From Gammaproteobacteria bacterium (GTDB lineage Bacteria; Pseudomonadota; Gammaproteobacteria; Thiohalomonadales; Thiohalomonadaceae): a stretch of DNA of 7,835 bases. Location of the stretch: NCBI GenBank assembly GCA_026193675.1, contig JAPHSO010000194.1:1-7835 (forward strand), given 5' to 3'. The notes beneath the pieces were generated by a model. The model did no database searches. It had not been told where the DNA came from and worked only from the letters and a program-made list of their open reading frames with translations. The translations under genes were made by a program, and so were the position numbers. Positions within the stretch are counted from its first letter, which is position 1, and the number at the start of each line of letters is the position of its first letter. This document shows, piece after piece, positions 1 through 6,871 of the stretch.

Positions 1-396
1 ACCACAGGAGGTTTGAACCAGATCTACTGAAAGCTCGTAAATCTGACGGGCTCCAGGCAGTGGTGCAAACAGAGACAGGTTCTGTTGCCAATCATCATCG
101 CCGCTGTGGATAGCTCGTGCCTCACCATAAAGCCGTAGGATCAACGGCTTATCCTCAAACGCACAAAACATTAATGTCATTCGACTATTTTCCAGAAGAT
201 GAGCAGCAGTCTCATTACCACTCCCGGTGACGTTGAGCCATAGAACCCGATTTTTATCGAGCACCCTCAGACTGTCCATCCCCTTGGGTGAGAGATTGAC
301 TCTGCCATCTGCGGCAGCAGTTGCAACAAAGAAGATCTTCTGTTTCTCGATAAACTGTTGCAGATTTTCAGATATTTCATCAAAACGCTGGGCCAT
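1..396 (-). CDS. Pyridoxamine 5'-phosphate oxidase-family flavoprotein (N-terminal part, cut by window edge)
   Basis: Reading down from the ATG at 396-394 gives 132 open codons to the window edge, starting MAQRFDEISENLQQF. The sequence shows the split-barrel pattern of small FMN-binding oxidases: IFFVATAAADGRVNLSPKG at residues 21-39, WLNVTGSGNETAAHL at 53-67, and a VQTSCG motif at 127-132. In this family that motif is normally followed by more residues, so roughly 50 or more are missing beyond base 1. Family members bind FMN or a related cofactor and act as cytosolic oxidoreductases; the substrate cannot be told, and this need not be the vitamin B6 enzyme PdxH. A GAGAG stretch lies four bases before the start. 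The gene is divergent from the radical SAM gene, with 70 bases between the two starts. The family is fairly certain, the biochemical role is not. Confidence 0.85.
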   Translation of the reverse strand, partial: MAQRFDEISENLQQFIEKQKIFFVATAAADGRVNLSPKGMDSLRVLDKNRVLWLNVTGSGNETAAHLLENSRMTLMFCAFEDKPLILRLYGEARAIHSGDDDWQQNLSLFAPLPGARQIYELSVDLVQTSCG

Positions 397-426
397 ATCA
401 CTCTCAATTAATCACTCACTAACTAC

Positions 427-432
427 ATTATA
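427..432 (-). promoter_or_regulatory. Possible -10 element for the flavoprotein gene
   Basis: Read on the minus strand this is a perfect TATAAT, placed so that transcription would start near 420, about 25 bases before the ATG at 396. No good -35 hexamer stands at 17 bases; TTTGGA at 15 bases is the nearest. The same divergent gap holds TACTAT (436-441) on the plus strand, which could serve the radical SAM gene but also lacks a -35. This is a motif-only call. Confidence 0.3.
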
Positions 433-466
433 GGCTACTATAAACGGTCCAAATTTACCTGTTTTA

Positions 467-1924
467 ATGCTCATCTTGATGATCACATTAACCACCCTCA
501 ATGCCCGTTACTCCCATACATCCATGGGACTCCGCTATCTAATAGCCAATATGGGAGAATTGATCCCGCAGACCACGATTACTGAGTTTACGATTCAACA
601 ACGTCCCATCGACATTGTTGAAGAGTTGCTCACAAACAGGCCAAGGATTATCGGTTTTGGGGTCTATATCTGGAATGTGCGAGAGACCACCGAGGTGGTT
701 ACGCTAATCAAAGCGGTCTCACCTGAAACGCTCATCATCCTGGGAGGACCTGAGGTGAGCTATGAGTGGGAGGAACAGAAGATCGTTCAACAGGCCGACT
801 ATCTACTGACAGGGATGTCTGAATTAGAGTTTGCCCCACTTTGCCAACAACTCATCTCTGGCAACCCTCCTCCACAGAAGGTGATTGAATGCTCAGTTCC
901 AGCTCTCGATCAGATTGAGATGCCCTACGATTTCTATAGTGATGAAGATATTGCCAACCGAGTCATCTATGTCGAGGCGTCACGTGGCTGTCCCTTTAAA
1001 TGCGAGTTCTGTCTCTCGGCACTTGATAAGACCAGCTGGCCTTTCAATTTAGAGCAATTTCTCGCAGCGATGGACAGGCTCTACCGTCGAGGTGTACGTC
1101 GCTTTAAGTTTGTTGATAGGACTTTCAACCTGAAGGTGGAGACAACACTCAAAATCCTTAGTTTCTTCCATGAAAGAGTAGATGAAAAATTACACCTCCA
1201 TTTTGAGTTGGTGCCAGATCATCTTCCCGACCAACTTAAGACATCGATTGCACGTTTCCCATCAGGGGTTCTTCAGTTTGAGATCGGCATTCAGACCCTC
1301 AATGAAGAGGTTCAACAGCGAATCAGCCGTCGACAAGACAATGCAAAGAGCCTTGCCAATCTCGACTGGCTGCGCAGTAATCGGGTACATATCCATGCAG
1401 ATCTCATCATGGGACTCCCTGGCGAGACGCTCGAGCAGTTTAGCCACAGCTTTAATGAACTGGTACGCCTTGGGATGCCGGAGATCCAGGTCGGTATTCT
1501 AAAACGGCTCAGAGGCTCCCCTATTGCTCGCCATACAGAGGCATTCAATATGATCTATAACCCACTGCCTCCATACAATTTGCTTGCAAATAGCACCATC
1601 AATTTTGGAAATATGCAGCGCCTGAGCCGCTTTGCCCGCTATTGGGAGATGATCGGCAACTCCGGCCGTTTCGCGCAGAGTCTGCCACTGTTGCTGGGAG
1701 ATGAGCCATTTTCACAATTTTTGAAGTTTAGTGATTGGCTCTTTAAGACCACCCATCAAACACACAAAATTAATCTCGATCGACTCTTCAGATTGATCTT
1801 TGAATGGTTAGAGGTCACAGGTATTGAAAGTGGTATATCTCTGACTAAATTACGTGCTGATTTCAAGGCTATTGGTAGTGGTCGCATCATCAAATGGTTA
1901 CAGCCAGAACCCACTAAACAGTAG
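467..1924 (+). CDS. B12-binding-domain radical SAM protein (DUF4080-like)
   Basis: The 485-residue product has three parts. Residues about 5-130 form a Rossmann-like cobalamin-binding-type domain with the family markers TLNARYSHTSMGLRYL, VYIWN (66-70) and LGGPEVSYE (92-100). Residues about 165-350 form a radical SAM barrel with the 4Fe-4S-binding CX3CX2C motif GCPFKCEFC (Cys175, Cys179, Cys182), GIQTLN (274-279) and GLPGET (316-321). The C-terminal 130 residues match the helical DUF4080 extension as I recall it. No DxHxxG motif is present, so any cobalamin would bind without the usual lower histidine ligand. Such proteins use S-adenosylmethionine to start radical chemistry, often methylation at unreactive carbons, but the substrate of this subfamily is unknown to me. 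Neither ATG 467 nor the in-frame ATG 479 has a visible ribosome binding site, and 479 fits the family start equally well. The antiporter gene follows after 63 bases and may be cotranscribed. Confidence 0.92.
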   Translation: MLILMITLTTLNARYSHTSMGLRYLIANMGELIPQTTITEFTIQQRPIDIVEELLTNRPRIIGFGVYIWNVRETTEVVTLIKAVSPETLIILGGPEVSYEWEEQKIVQQADYLLTGMSELEFAPLCQQLISGNPPPQKVIECSVPALDQIEMPYDFYSDEDIANRVIYVEASRGCPFKCEFCLSALDKTSWPFNLEQFLAAMDRLYRRGVRRFKFVDRTFNLKVETTLKILSFFHERVDEKLHLHFELVPDHLPDQLKTSIARFPSGVLQFEIGIQTLNEEVQQRISRRQDNAKSLANLDWLRSNRVHIHADLIMGLPGETLEQFSHSFNELVRLGMPEIQVGILKRLRGSPIARHTEAFNMIYNPLPPYNLLANSTINFGNMQRLSRFARYWEMIGNSGRFAQSLPLLLGDEPFSQFLKFSDWLFKTTHQTHKINLDRLFRLIFEWLEVTGIESGISLTKLRADFKAIGSGRIIKWLQPEPTKQ

Positions 1925-1943
1925 ATGTAACATTCTCCCTTTG

Positions 1944-1969
1944 TGCTAGTATTTAATTAATACTGAGCA
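1944..1969. repeat. AT-rich inverted repeat before the antiporter gene
   Basis: Arms TGCTAGTATT and AATACTGAGCA pair over ten base pairs with one bulged G (1965), around the loop TAATT. It lies between the radical SAM stop and the antiporter start, ending 18 bases before the ATG. It has no T-run and few G-C pairs, so it is a poor intrinsic terminator; an operator or an mRNA leader hairpin is more likely. TGCTAGTAT (1944-1952) inside it also resembles an extended -10 (TGnTAtaAT), which would place a start site near 1959 inside the repeat. Confidence 0.45.
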
Positions 1970-1974
1970 AATTT

Positions 1975-1980
1975 AGGAAG
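1975..1980 (+). promoter_or_regulatory. Ribosome binding site of the antiporter gene
   Basis: AGGAAG stands seven bases before ATG 1988. It decides against the overlapping ATG at 1983, which lies in another frame and is only two bases from the motif. Confidence 0.75.
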
Positions 1981-1987
1981 AGATGGC

Positions 1988-4420
1988 ATGCCACTTTCAG
2001 AAGCTATTCTAATTTTAATGGCTCTGCTGCTCGTTGGTGTTTTTGCATCCGGATTGGGGCGAAGATCTCCCATTCCATATACTGTGATTCTGGTCATTAT
2101 CGGCATTGCACTTGGTGAACTATCCCATGCCTGGGAGACTCTAGCGGTTATTCAGGACTTCAAACTCACTCCTGATATGGTGCTATTTGTCTTCCTGCCC
2201 ACTCTTGTTTTTGAATCGGGACTAAAACTCGACTCACGCCAGTTGATCAAAGATATCGCTCCTGTCTTGATGTTGGCAATTCCGGCCCTCCTCCTCTCAA
2301 CGACCATCATTGGGCTTGGGATATGGTTGCTGTTTTCTATCGATTTGATCACCGCTCTGCTCTTTGGAGCACTGATTTCAGCAACAGATCCTGTGGCGGT
2401 TATCTCACTGTTTCAAGAGCTCGGCACACCACAGCGACTCACCGTGCTCGTTGAGGGTGAGTCGTTAATGAATGACGCCTCAGCCATCGTGCTCTTCTCC
2501 ATACTGCTGGGGCTGGCTCTCGCTGGAGACAGCGCCACCTTTAGTCTACCTGCCGCACTACTGCAATTTGTAGAGGTCTTTTTCGGCGGCATTGTGGTTG
2601 GCATCATATTTGGCCTGTTCGTTTGCAGCTTGATTAGTCGAATGCGCCTGTCGATTGGCGCGGTGATATCGCTATCGATGGGGATGGCCTATGGGGCATT
2701 TATTATTGCTGAACACTATCTCCATCTCTCTGGGGTGATGGCGGTGGTCTCCTGCGCCATCATCTTTGGAATAATTGGTGCTCCCAAACTATCTCAGGAG
2801 AAGACCACAGCCTTGGGAGAGACCTGGGAGTTTCTGGTCTTTGTTGCCAACACGCTGCTATTTATCCTGGTTGGTGTCTCCATAGAGATCGCCACGCTAG
2901 TCAGTCATATCGATACTATCGCAATTGCGATAGTGCTGGTGTTGATAGCTCGTGCCAGTGCCATCTATACCCTGGTTCCAGTAACTGTCAGGCTCTTTAA
3001 GCTACCCACAATATCACTCAATGAAAGACATGTGATGTGGTGGGGTGGGCTTAAAGGTGGTCTTGCCATCGCCATCGTTCTCTCAATTCCCGACAGCCTG
3101 CCGGGGAAAGAGCTGTTAATTAATCTCACCCTTGGCGTCGTACTGTTTACTCTATTGGTTAATGCCCCATCTATTCGAGTGCTCATTGGCTGGTTGGGTA
3201 TCAATGAGATGGATCCGTATGAAAAGGCTGAGCTCAAGATGGGTATTGAGGAGACTCGGGAAAACACTCAGAAACTATTGTCACAATTTTTTGATGCCAA
3301 AATTCTCTCGCGAGCCAGTCTGCATCAGGTTGAGAAACAGTCCGAGAAGATCCTAAGTGCCACCCTTCCAGAGAGCTCACCTGAAAATAGATTGAGATTG
3401 GTAAGACTTAATCTGTTGGGTGTAGAGAGTGGCGTACTCAACAGGCTCTACCATCAGGGCGTTATTCAGCAGTATACTTTTCTCGATCTTAGAGGCGAAC
3501 TTAAACGTAAAAGAGAGCATCTCATAGGCGGTATCAAGGGCATTCAGAGTATTAAAGGCCGTCGCGCAAACATATTCTTAAGAATGGAAGATACTATTCT
3601 CAAACAGTTAAGAGAGCACGACTGGGCAACCGGACTACTAGCCTACTATCAGAACAGACGCATCTCACAACATTTGATTAAAGATGTTGCCAGTATCTTT
3701 ATGACTCAAGCTGCCCTTGATGAGACCGAGAATAATCTCAGCCTCCCCGCTGATGAGATTACCCGCTTACAGGAGGGATATAAAAGGCGGCTTGAAATTT
3801 TTATCAACAGAATCTCTGAGACAAAGCTGAACTATCCTGAATTCTATAAACGGTTTGAGCAACATCTGTCTCTGCGCACCGCAATCAGGGGAGCCATTCA
3901 GGATGTCGATGCCAGCCTCCACCATAGCATTATTGGAGGAAAGGCCTATGCCAGTATCAGACAGATGCTCCTCTCTGCACTTTTCAGCATTCCCCCAATT
4001 ACCAATCCCATACAAGAGCTGGACAAGCGGCAGTTAATCTCTCTAGTTCCGCTATTTAAGGGGCTACCGGAGACAATCACCAATAAGATAAGTGACCGGG
4101 CAAAACTGATCACTTTTCTCGCGGATGACACCGTCGTCGAACAGGGCGTTCGCGGTAATGCGCTCTATATCATCAATCATGGGCAGTTTGGGGTTTATCA
4201 TGTGGATGAATCTGATCATGAGAAGCTTATCGCCCAACTCAGTGATGGTGACTTCTTTGGAGAGGTTGGACTACTTGAGCAATCTATTCGAACCGCAACA
4301 GTCAGGGCGCTCACAGAGGGTAGCGTTATGCGAATTGACCATAAGACGATCATTGAACTCTCAAAAGAGCACCACGAAATTGCCGAACGGTTAAAACAAG
4401 CCCATAAGAGTAGTGATTAG
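1988..4420 (+). CDS. CPA1-family cation/proton antiporter with C-terminal cyclic-nucleotide-binding domain
   Basis: The 810-residue inner-membrane protein is nearly twice the length of a simple NhaP-type exchanger. Residues 1-405 are the transport domain: about a dozen hydrophobic segments with the CPA1 signatures ATDPVAV (132-138), EGESLMND (156-163, the Asn162-Asp163 ion-binding pair) and GGLKGGLAIAI (353-363). Residues about 410-680 are a charged, mostly helical cytoplasmic linker. Residues about 685-800 are a cyclic-nucleotide-binding domain: SLVPLFKGL at its start, then the phosphate-binding cassette GDFFGEVGLLEQSIRTATV (754-772) with Gly758, Glu759 and Arg768 retained. The family exchanges Na+ (or K+) for H+ in pH, sodium or osmotic homeostasis. 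The same domain order is known in plant SOS1 and animal sperm exchangers. Gating by cAMP, cGMP or another ligand is inferred from domain content only. It ends 13 bases from the convergent FlhB-like gene. Confidence 0.93.
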   Translation: MPLSEAILILMALLLVGVFASGLGRRSPIPYTVILVIIGIALGELSHAWETLAVIQDFKLTPDMVLFVFLPTLVFESGLKLDSRQLIKDIAPVLMLAIPALLLSTTIIGLGIWLLFSIDLITALLFGALISATDPVAVISLFQELGTPQRLTVLVEGESLMNDASAIVLFSILLGLALAGDSATFSLPAALLQFVEVFFGGIVVGIIFGLFVCSLISRMRLSIGAVISLSMGMAYGAFIIAEHYLHLSGVMAVVSCAIIFGIIGAPKLSQEKTTALGETWEFLVFVANTLLFILVGVSIEIATLVSHIDTIAIAIVLVLIARASAIYTLVPVTVRLFKLPTISLNERHVMWWGGLKGGLAIAIVLSIPDSLPGKELLINLTLGVVLFTLLVNAPSIRVLIGWLGINEMDPYEKAELKMGIEETRENTQKLLSQFFDAKILSRASLHQVEKQSEKILSATLPESSPENRLRLVRLNLLGVESGVLNRLYHQGVIQQYTFLDLRGELKRKREHLIGGIKGIQSIKGRRANIFLRMEDTILKQLREHDWATGLLAYYQNRRISQHLIKDVASIFMTQAALDETENNLSLPADEITRLQEGYKRRLEIFINRISETKLNYPEFYKRFEQHLSLRTAIRGAIQDVDASLHHSIIGGKAYASIRQMLLSALFSIPPITNPIQELDKRQLISLVPLFKGLPETITNKISDRAKLITFLADDTVVEQGVRGNALYIINHGQFGVYHVDESDHEKLIAQLSDGDFFGEVGLLEQSIRTATVRALTEGSVMRIDHKTIIELSKEHHEIAERLKQAHKSSD

Positions 4421-4433
4421 ATGTGTAAAGCCA

Positions 4434-4754
4434 CTATTCTGAAACCCCTTCAGAAGCATCGCTAGACTCATCATAACCGGTTGGAAATTTTCCGGTTAGA
4501 ATGTAGGCAAAGGCGATCACCTCAGCCACTGCACGATAGAGATTTTCAGGAATCTCATCCCCTAATGGGATCTGTGCCAAAAGTGCACTCAATTCTGGAT
4601 CCTGATGCAATGGGATATTGAACTCTTCGGCAATCTCAACAATCTGACGTGCAACCTCCCCTCGTCCCTTTGCTGTCAGTCTTGGGGCTCGCAGACCATC
4701 GTAATCGAGGGCTAGCGCAAACTCTGGCCGGCTGTTCTCTCGGTAATCTTTCAC
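4434..4754 (-). CDS. FlhB cytoplasmic-domain homologue (EscU/YscU/HrcU family, stand-alone)
   Basis: The 106-residue soluble protein matches only the C-terminal cytoplasmic domain of FlhB/YscU: FALALDYD (12-19), APRLTAKGRGEVA (23-35), DPELSALLAQIPLGDEIPE (52-70) and LYRAVAEVIAFAYIL (72-86). The four transmembrane helices of full FlhB are absent. The NPTH self-cleavage motif is also absent: SRPEF stands where NPTHIAV would be, so it should not autocleave. The last dozen residues form an acidic tail. Full-length FlhB switches flagellar export from hook to filament substrates; short versions (Bacillus YlqH type) sit beside a FliK-like gene, as here. The start is GTG at 4754, nine bases after the FliK stop, with a weak GAAGA just before it; translational coupling is likely. 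Family is near certain, role in export is inferred. Confidence 0.92.
   Translation of the reverse strand: MKDYRENSRPEFALALDYDGLRAPRLTAKGRGEVARQIVEIAEEFNIPLHQDPELSALLAQIPLGDEIPENLYRAVAEVIAFAYILTGKFPTGYDESSDASEGVSE
4474..4498. repeat. Inverted repeat inside the FlhB-like gene
   Basis: Perfect seven-base arms TAACCGG and CCGGTTA flank an 11-base loop (4481-4491). It lies 53 bases past the stop of the convergent antiporter gene. An RNA hairpin here could protect or end the antiporter transcript, but no T-run follows on either strand, and the bases also encode part of the FlhB-like protein (the LTGKFPTGYDE region), so chance is possible. Confidence 0.35.
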
Positions 4755-4763
4755 TCTTCAGAC

Positions 4764-6503
4764 CTATACCTTCACATTCAGTAGAGAGATGTCATCTGGA
4801 AGTTTCGCCTCTGGAGGGGTAATGATTCCATGCAAAACTCGAAGATCGGCCACCTCAAGTCCAGCCCGCTCAAAAGCACTCTGAAGAGTTTGCAGATTCC
4901 GATTCACGAGTGCCAGCGTCTCCCTCTCTTCTGCCCAAATAGTGGTTGAAATAGAGCGGTCTAAAAGTTTCAGTTTGGCCCGCATCGGCCCCAGCGGTGA
5001 CAGATTCATCTGTAGCGTAATACTCCATGGTGACGACTCTTTCTGCCGTTCTTCGGCAAGCGCCTCGCGCTCGATCTGCAGTGTAAATAGATTGATCTGA
5101 TTGTTATTGAGCAGCGGCAACTCAAACTGCCATACCTGTTGAGATAAATCATCTTGTGATAGTGACGCGAGCTGTTGGGTCTGTATCCGAGCCACAGCAC
5201 TATCACTACTTCGCAGGAGATCACCCAGCAGAGCAATTTGAGCCGAGCTGGCCACTCTCTTTGATGGCAAGTTAACCGACTGTTCTCCTCTCTCCTGTTT
5301 TCCTTTTGGGCCAGACTTATCGATAAGAAGCGGCCTTATCAGTGAAATAATTTGGTTTAGGCTAACCTTGAGATCTGCCCCCTGAAATAGTCCTGCTAAA
5401 AGTTTTGATTCGGTAAAGAGGCCACTATTAGCGAGTGCCTGACGTAGTAGTGGTGCATTATTCATCTTGTCAGCTATCGGTAACTGTTTAATCAATTTAT
5501 CAACCGATGACTGAATGCTTTCAGGTAGTTGCCCTCTATTTGTGTCAACAGAAACTATCTTCTGCAGAGAGTCAGCCAGATTTTGTTGGCGAGGCAGGAT
5601 GGATCGATAGGCCTCTAATTTGAGCAGTTGGCGATACTGCTTAACATCTATCTGTTCCAAAATGGCTGTTTCTATGTTCACCACCCTTAGGTAGATCTGT
5701 TCCCCTTTGGGCAATTTGATTTCAGTATTCGCTTTAACAATTTCACGACCAATCTGTAACATCAGCTCACTCTTCGCATTACTAGAGATCACTTTAGCTA
5801 TCAGTAGCCCTCCCTCCTTGAGCTCTTTAATGATCGCTCCCTCTGGAATTCTAATTTGAGCAACTGTTACTCTGTCCGAGATAGAGGCACTTGCTGAAGG
5901 AAGAGTCGCTGTTACATCAGCCCTGACATATTGCTTCGTAGGATCTAAAACAGAGACAATCTGTAGCTGTGGTAACTTTCCCGGAGCAACTAATTCCAGA
6001 GTGAGCGTCTGCCCCTGTTTGACTTGATGGCTAGATACCGCCTTAAACTCCCTCTGGCCAATGAGCAATCGAACAACAGACTGAGGATTATTGACAGATA
6101 GCACCTTCACATCCAATCTACCTTCAGAATTTATCGGCAAACTATCTGATAGTGAGAGCAGCTTAATGGTTCCACCACGACTCTGAGAATGTTCTACCGA
6201 CGGGATTTGTGATGCCAGACTGGAAGAGACGATTCGCAGCAGAGGCTCTTTACCTGCAGTAACAACCTTTAGCTTTACAGTATCACCAGAGTTGAGCACT
6301 CGCTCTGTCTGAGCCGCCAGCTTAAAACCGGCTATTTGCAGAATCACATCTCCCTTGGTGTTGCTCACGCTTTGAACAACCTTCGCCAAAACAGTATCTC
6401 CCTGTTTAAACAGATCTCCAGTCAATTGCGATGATGTTAAATCGCCTGCTCTAAGGGATATTCTTACCAGGTTAGAGGATGATATTGGGGAGGAGTTTTG
6501 CAT
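4764..6503 (-). CDS. Flagellar hook-length control protein FliK-like
   Basis: The 579-residue protein has three regions. Residues 31-290 hold three tandem beta-rich repeats of about 65 residues. Residues about 290-455 are helical and polar, with no close pattern I recognise. Residues about 455-560 fit the FliK C-terminal (Flg_hook) domain: FELPLLNNNQINLFTLQIE, then WSITLQMNLSPLGPMRAKL (493-511), IWAEERETLALV and LQSAFERAGLEVADLRVLHG to 559. In flagellar FliK this domain meets FlhB to stop hook growth and switch export to filament subunits. No signal peptide or membrane segment is seen, as expected for a cytoplasmic or type III-exported protein. The ATG at 6503 has no clear ribosome binding site. 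The partner FlhB-like gene follows after nine bases. A role outside the flagellum (as for YlqG-type proteins) cannot be excluded. Confidence 0.82.
   Translation of the reverse strand: MQNSSPISSSNLVRISLRAGDLTSSQLTGDLFKQGDTVLAKVVQSVSNTKGDVILQIAGFKLAAQTERVLNSGDTVKLKVVTAGKEPLLRIVSSSLASQIPSVEHSQSRGGTIKLLSLSDSLPINSEGRLDVKVLSVNNPQSVVRLLIGQREFKAVSSHQVKQGQTLTLELVAPGKLPQLQIVSVLDPTKQYVRADVTATLPSASASISDRVTVAQIRIPEGAIIKELKEGGLLIAKVISSNAKSELMLQIGREIVKANTEIKLPKGEQIYLRVVNIETAILEQIDVKQYRQLLKLEAYRSILPRQQNLADSLQKIVSVDTNRGQLPESIQSSVDKLIKQLPIADKMNNAPLLRQALANSGLFTESKLLAGLFQGADLKVSLNQIISLIRPLLIDKSGPKGKQERGEQSVNLPSKRVASSAQIALLGDLLRSSDSAVARIQTQQLASLSQDDLSQQVWQFELPLLNNNQINLFTLQIEREALAEERQKESSPWSITLQMNLSPLGPMRAKLKLLDRSISTTIWAEERETLALVNRNLQTLQSAFERAGLEVADLRVLHGIITPPEAKLPDDISLLNVKV
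5640..6413 (-). repeat. Three tandem beta-domain repeats within the FliK-like protein
   Basis: Protein-level repeats lie at residues 31-97, 124-186 and 226-288 (bases 6413-6213, 6134-5946, 5828-5640). Each runs: a glycine turn and LxxKV strand (TVLAKVV, RLDVKVL, LLIAKVI), a second strand (VILQIAG, VRLLIGQ, LMLQIGR), K-A (FKLAA, FKAVS, VKANT), a glycine-led strand (SGDTVKLKVV, QGQTLTLELV, KGEQIYLRVV), and a closing hydrophobic strand (LLRIVS, QLQIVS, ILEQID). The DNA is diverged, so the duplication is old. I infer small beta-barrel modules. Confidence 0.7.
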
Positions 6504-6527
6504 CAGACTTGCAGTTATACACTACTG

Positions 6528-6543
6528 AGCAAAACCATAACCA
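6528..6543 (-). promoter_or_regulatory. Possible sigma-54 (-24/-12) promoter of the FliK-like gene
   Basis: Read on the minus strand: TGGTTATGGTTTTGCT. Against the consensus TGGCACG-N4-TTGCW it keeps TGG and TTGCT, with the invariant GG and GC ten bases apart, but the CACG part is lost. A start site would fall near 6518, about 15 bases before the ATG, which suits a flagellar gene in bacteria using RpoN and FleQ-like activators. No activator site is recognised, so this is a weak call. Confidence 0.3.
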
Positions 6544-6614
6544 GGCATGGCCATGATTTATAACCTATTACGCCTGTTACACCCTGATTGAAGCGCGCCA
6601 TAACACTTTATACT

Positions 6615-6633
6615 TTATTGACTCTATCAATAA
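6615..6633. repeat. Perfect seven-base inverted repeat
   Basis: Arms TTATTGA and TCAATAA around the loop CTCTA. It lies about 110 bases upstream of the FliK-like start, in the leader or promoter zone. Its low G+C argues against a terminator; a dimeric regulator site is possible. Confidence 0.4.
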
Positions 6634-6690
6634 TCTCTATCGTCCAGAATTGAGATGAGATAAAGAAAATTTCAGACTTTAGCGACATAT

Positions 6691-6711
6691 CAGTCACAGG
6701 AGATATGACTG
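6691..6711. repeat. Perfect six-base inverted repeat
   Basis: Arms CAGTCA and TGACTG around the nine-base loop CAGGAGATA. The loop contains an AGGAG-like string, but no start codon is suitably placed after it, so it is not a ribosome binding site. Function unknown. Confidence 0.3.
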
Positions 6712-6748
6712 GGAAGTGAATCGATTGGATATTTCTGATAATAAAATG

Positions 6749-6770
6749 ACCCTACAGAAGTGCATAGGGT
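6749..6770. repeat. Inverted repeat ACCCTA/TAGGGT
   Basis: Six-base arms flank a ten-base loop. No T-run follows on either strand (ATTTTATTATC follows on the minus strand after a C, which is only loosely U-rich). It may be a weak end for the 61-residue gene transcript, about 100 bases past its stop. Confidence 0.3.
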
Positions 6771-6841
6771 AATAAGGGAATTTAATTTTCGTAAAGAGCC
6801 TTATTGAAAAAGAAAACTGCTTTCTAGGAGTATTTCACACA

Positions 6842-6863
6842 GTTATCCCAAATAGATGGGAAC
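6842..6863 (-). terminator. Weak hairpin just after the 61-residue gene
   Basis: On the minus strand GTTCCCA pairs with TGGGATAAC (two-base bulge) around a six-base loop, starting eight bases past the TAA stop at 6874-6872. Position suits a 3' hairpin, but the stem is short and no U-run follows, so factor-independent termination is doubtful. Confidence 0.25.
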
Positions 6864-6871
6864 CACTACAG

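Larger units (their letters stand above)
6504..6871. other. Non-coding gap between the FliK-like gene and the 61-residue gene
   Basis: No open frame here has both coding character and a ribosome binding site on either strand. It is more AT-rich than the flanking genes and contains several short inverted repeats (listed separately) and, near its left end, the possible promoter of the FliK-like gene. A near-repeat of about ten bases (TTACGCCTG / TTACACCCTG, 6568-6587) is the only direct repeat seen. It could hold an untranslated leader or a small RNA, but no conserved RNA family is recognised. Confidence 0.6.

Noticed and set aside
227..433. 68-codon plus-strand open frame
   Set aside because: It is antisense to the well-supported flavoprotein gene and has no recognisable pattern or ribosome binding site.
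1983..1985. ATG as alternative antiporter start
   Set aside because: It is in a different frame from the antiporter and too close to the ribosome binding site.
3767..4131. Minus- and plus-strand open frames inside the antiporter gene
   Set aside because: They overlap a continuous, domain-supported reading frame and have no coding character of their own.
6568..6587. Near-direct repeat TTACGCCTG / TTACACCCTG
   Set aside because: Two imperfect copies of about ten bases without further copies are too little to call an iteron, attachment site or mobile-element end.
6697..6705. AGGAG string as a ribosome binding site
   Set aside because: No suitable start codon with a meaningful open frame follows at the right distance.
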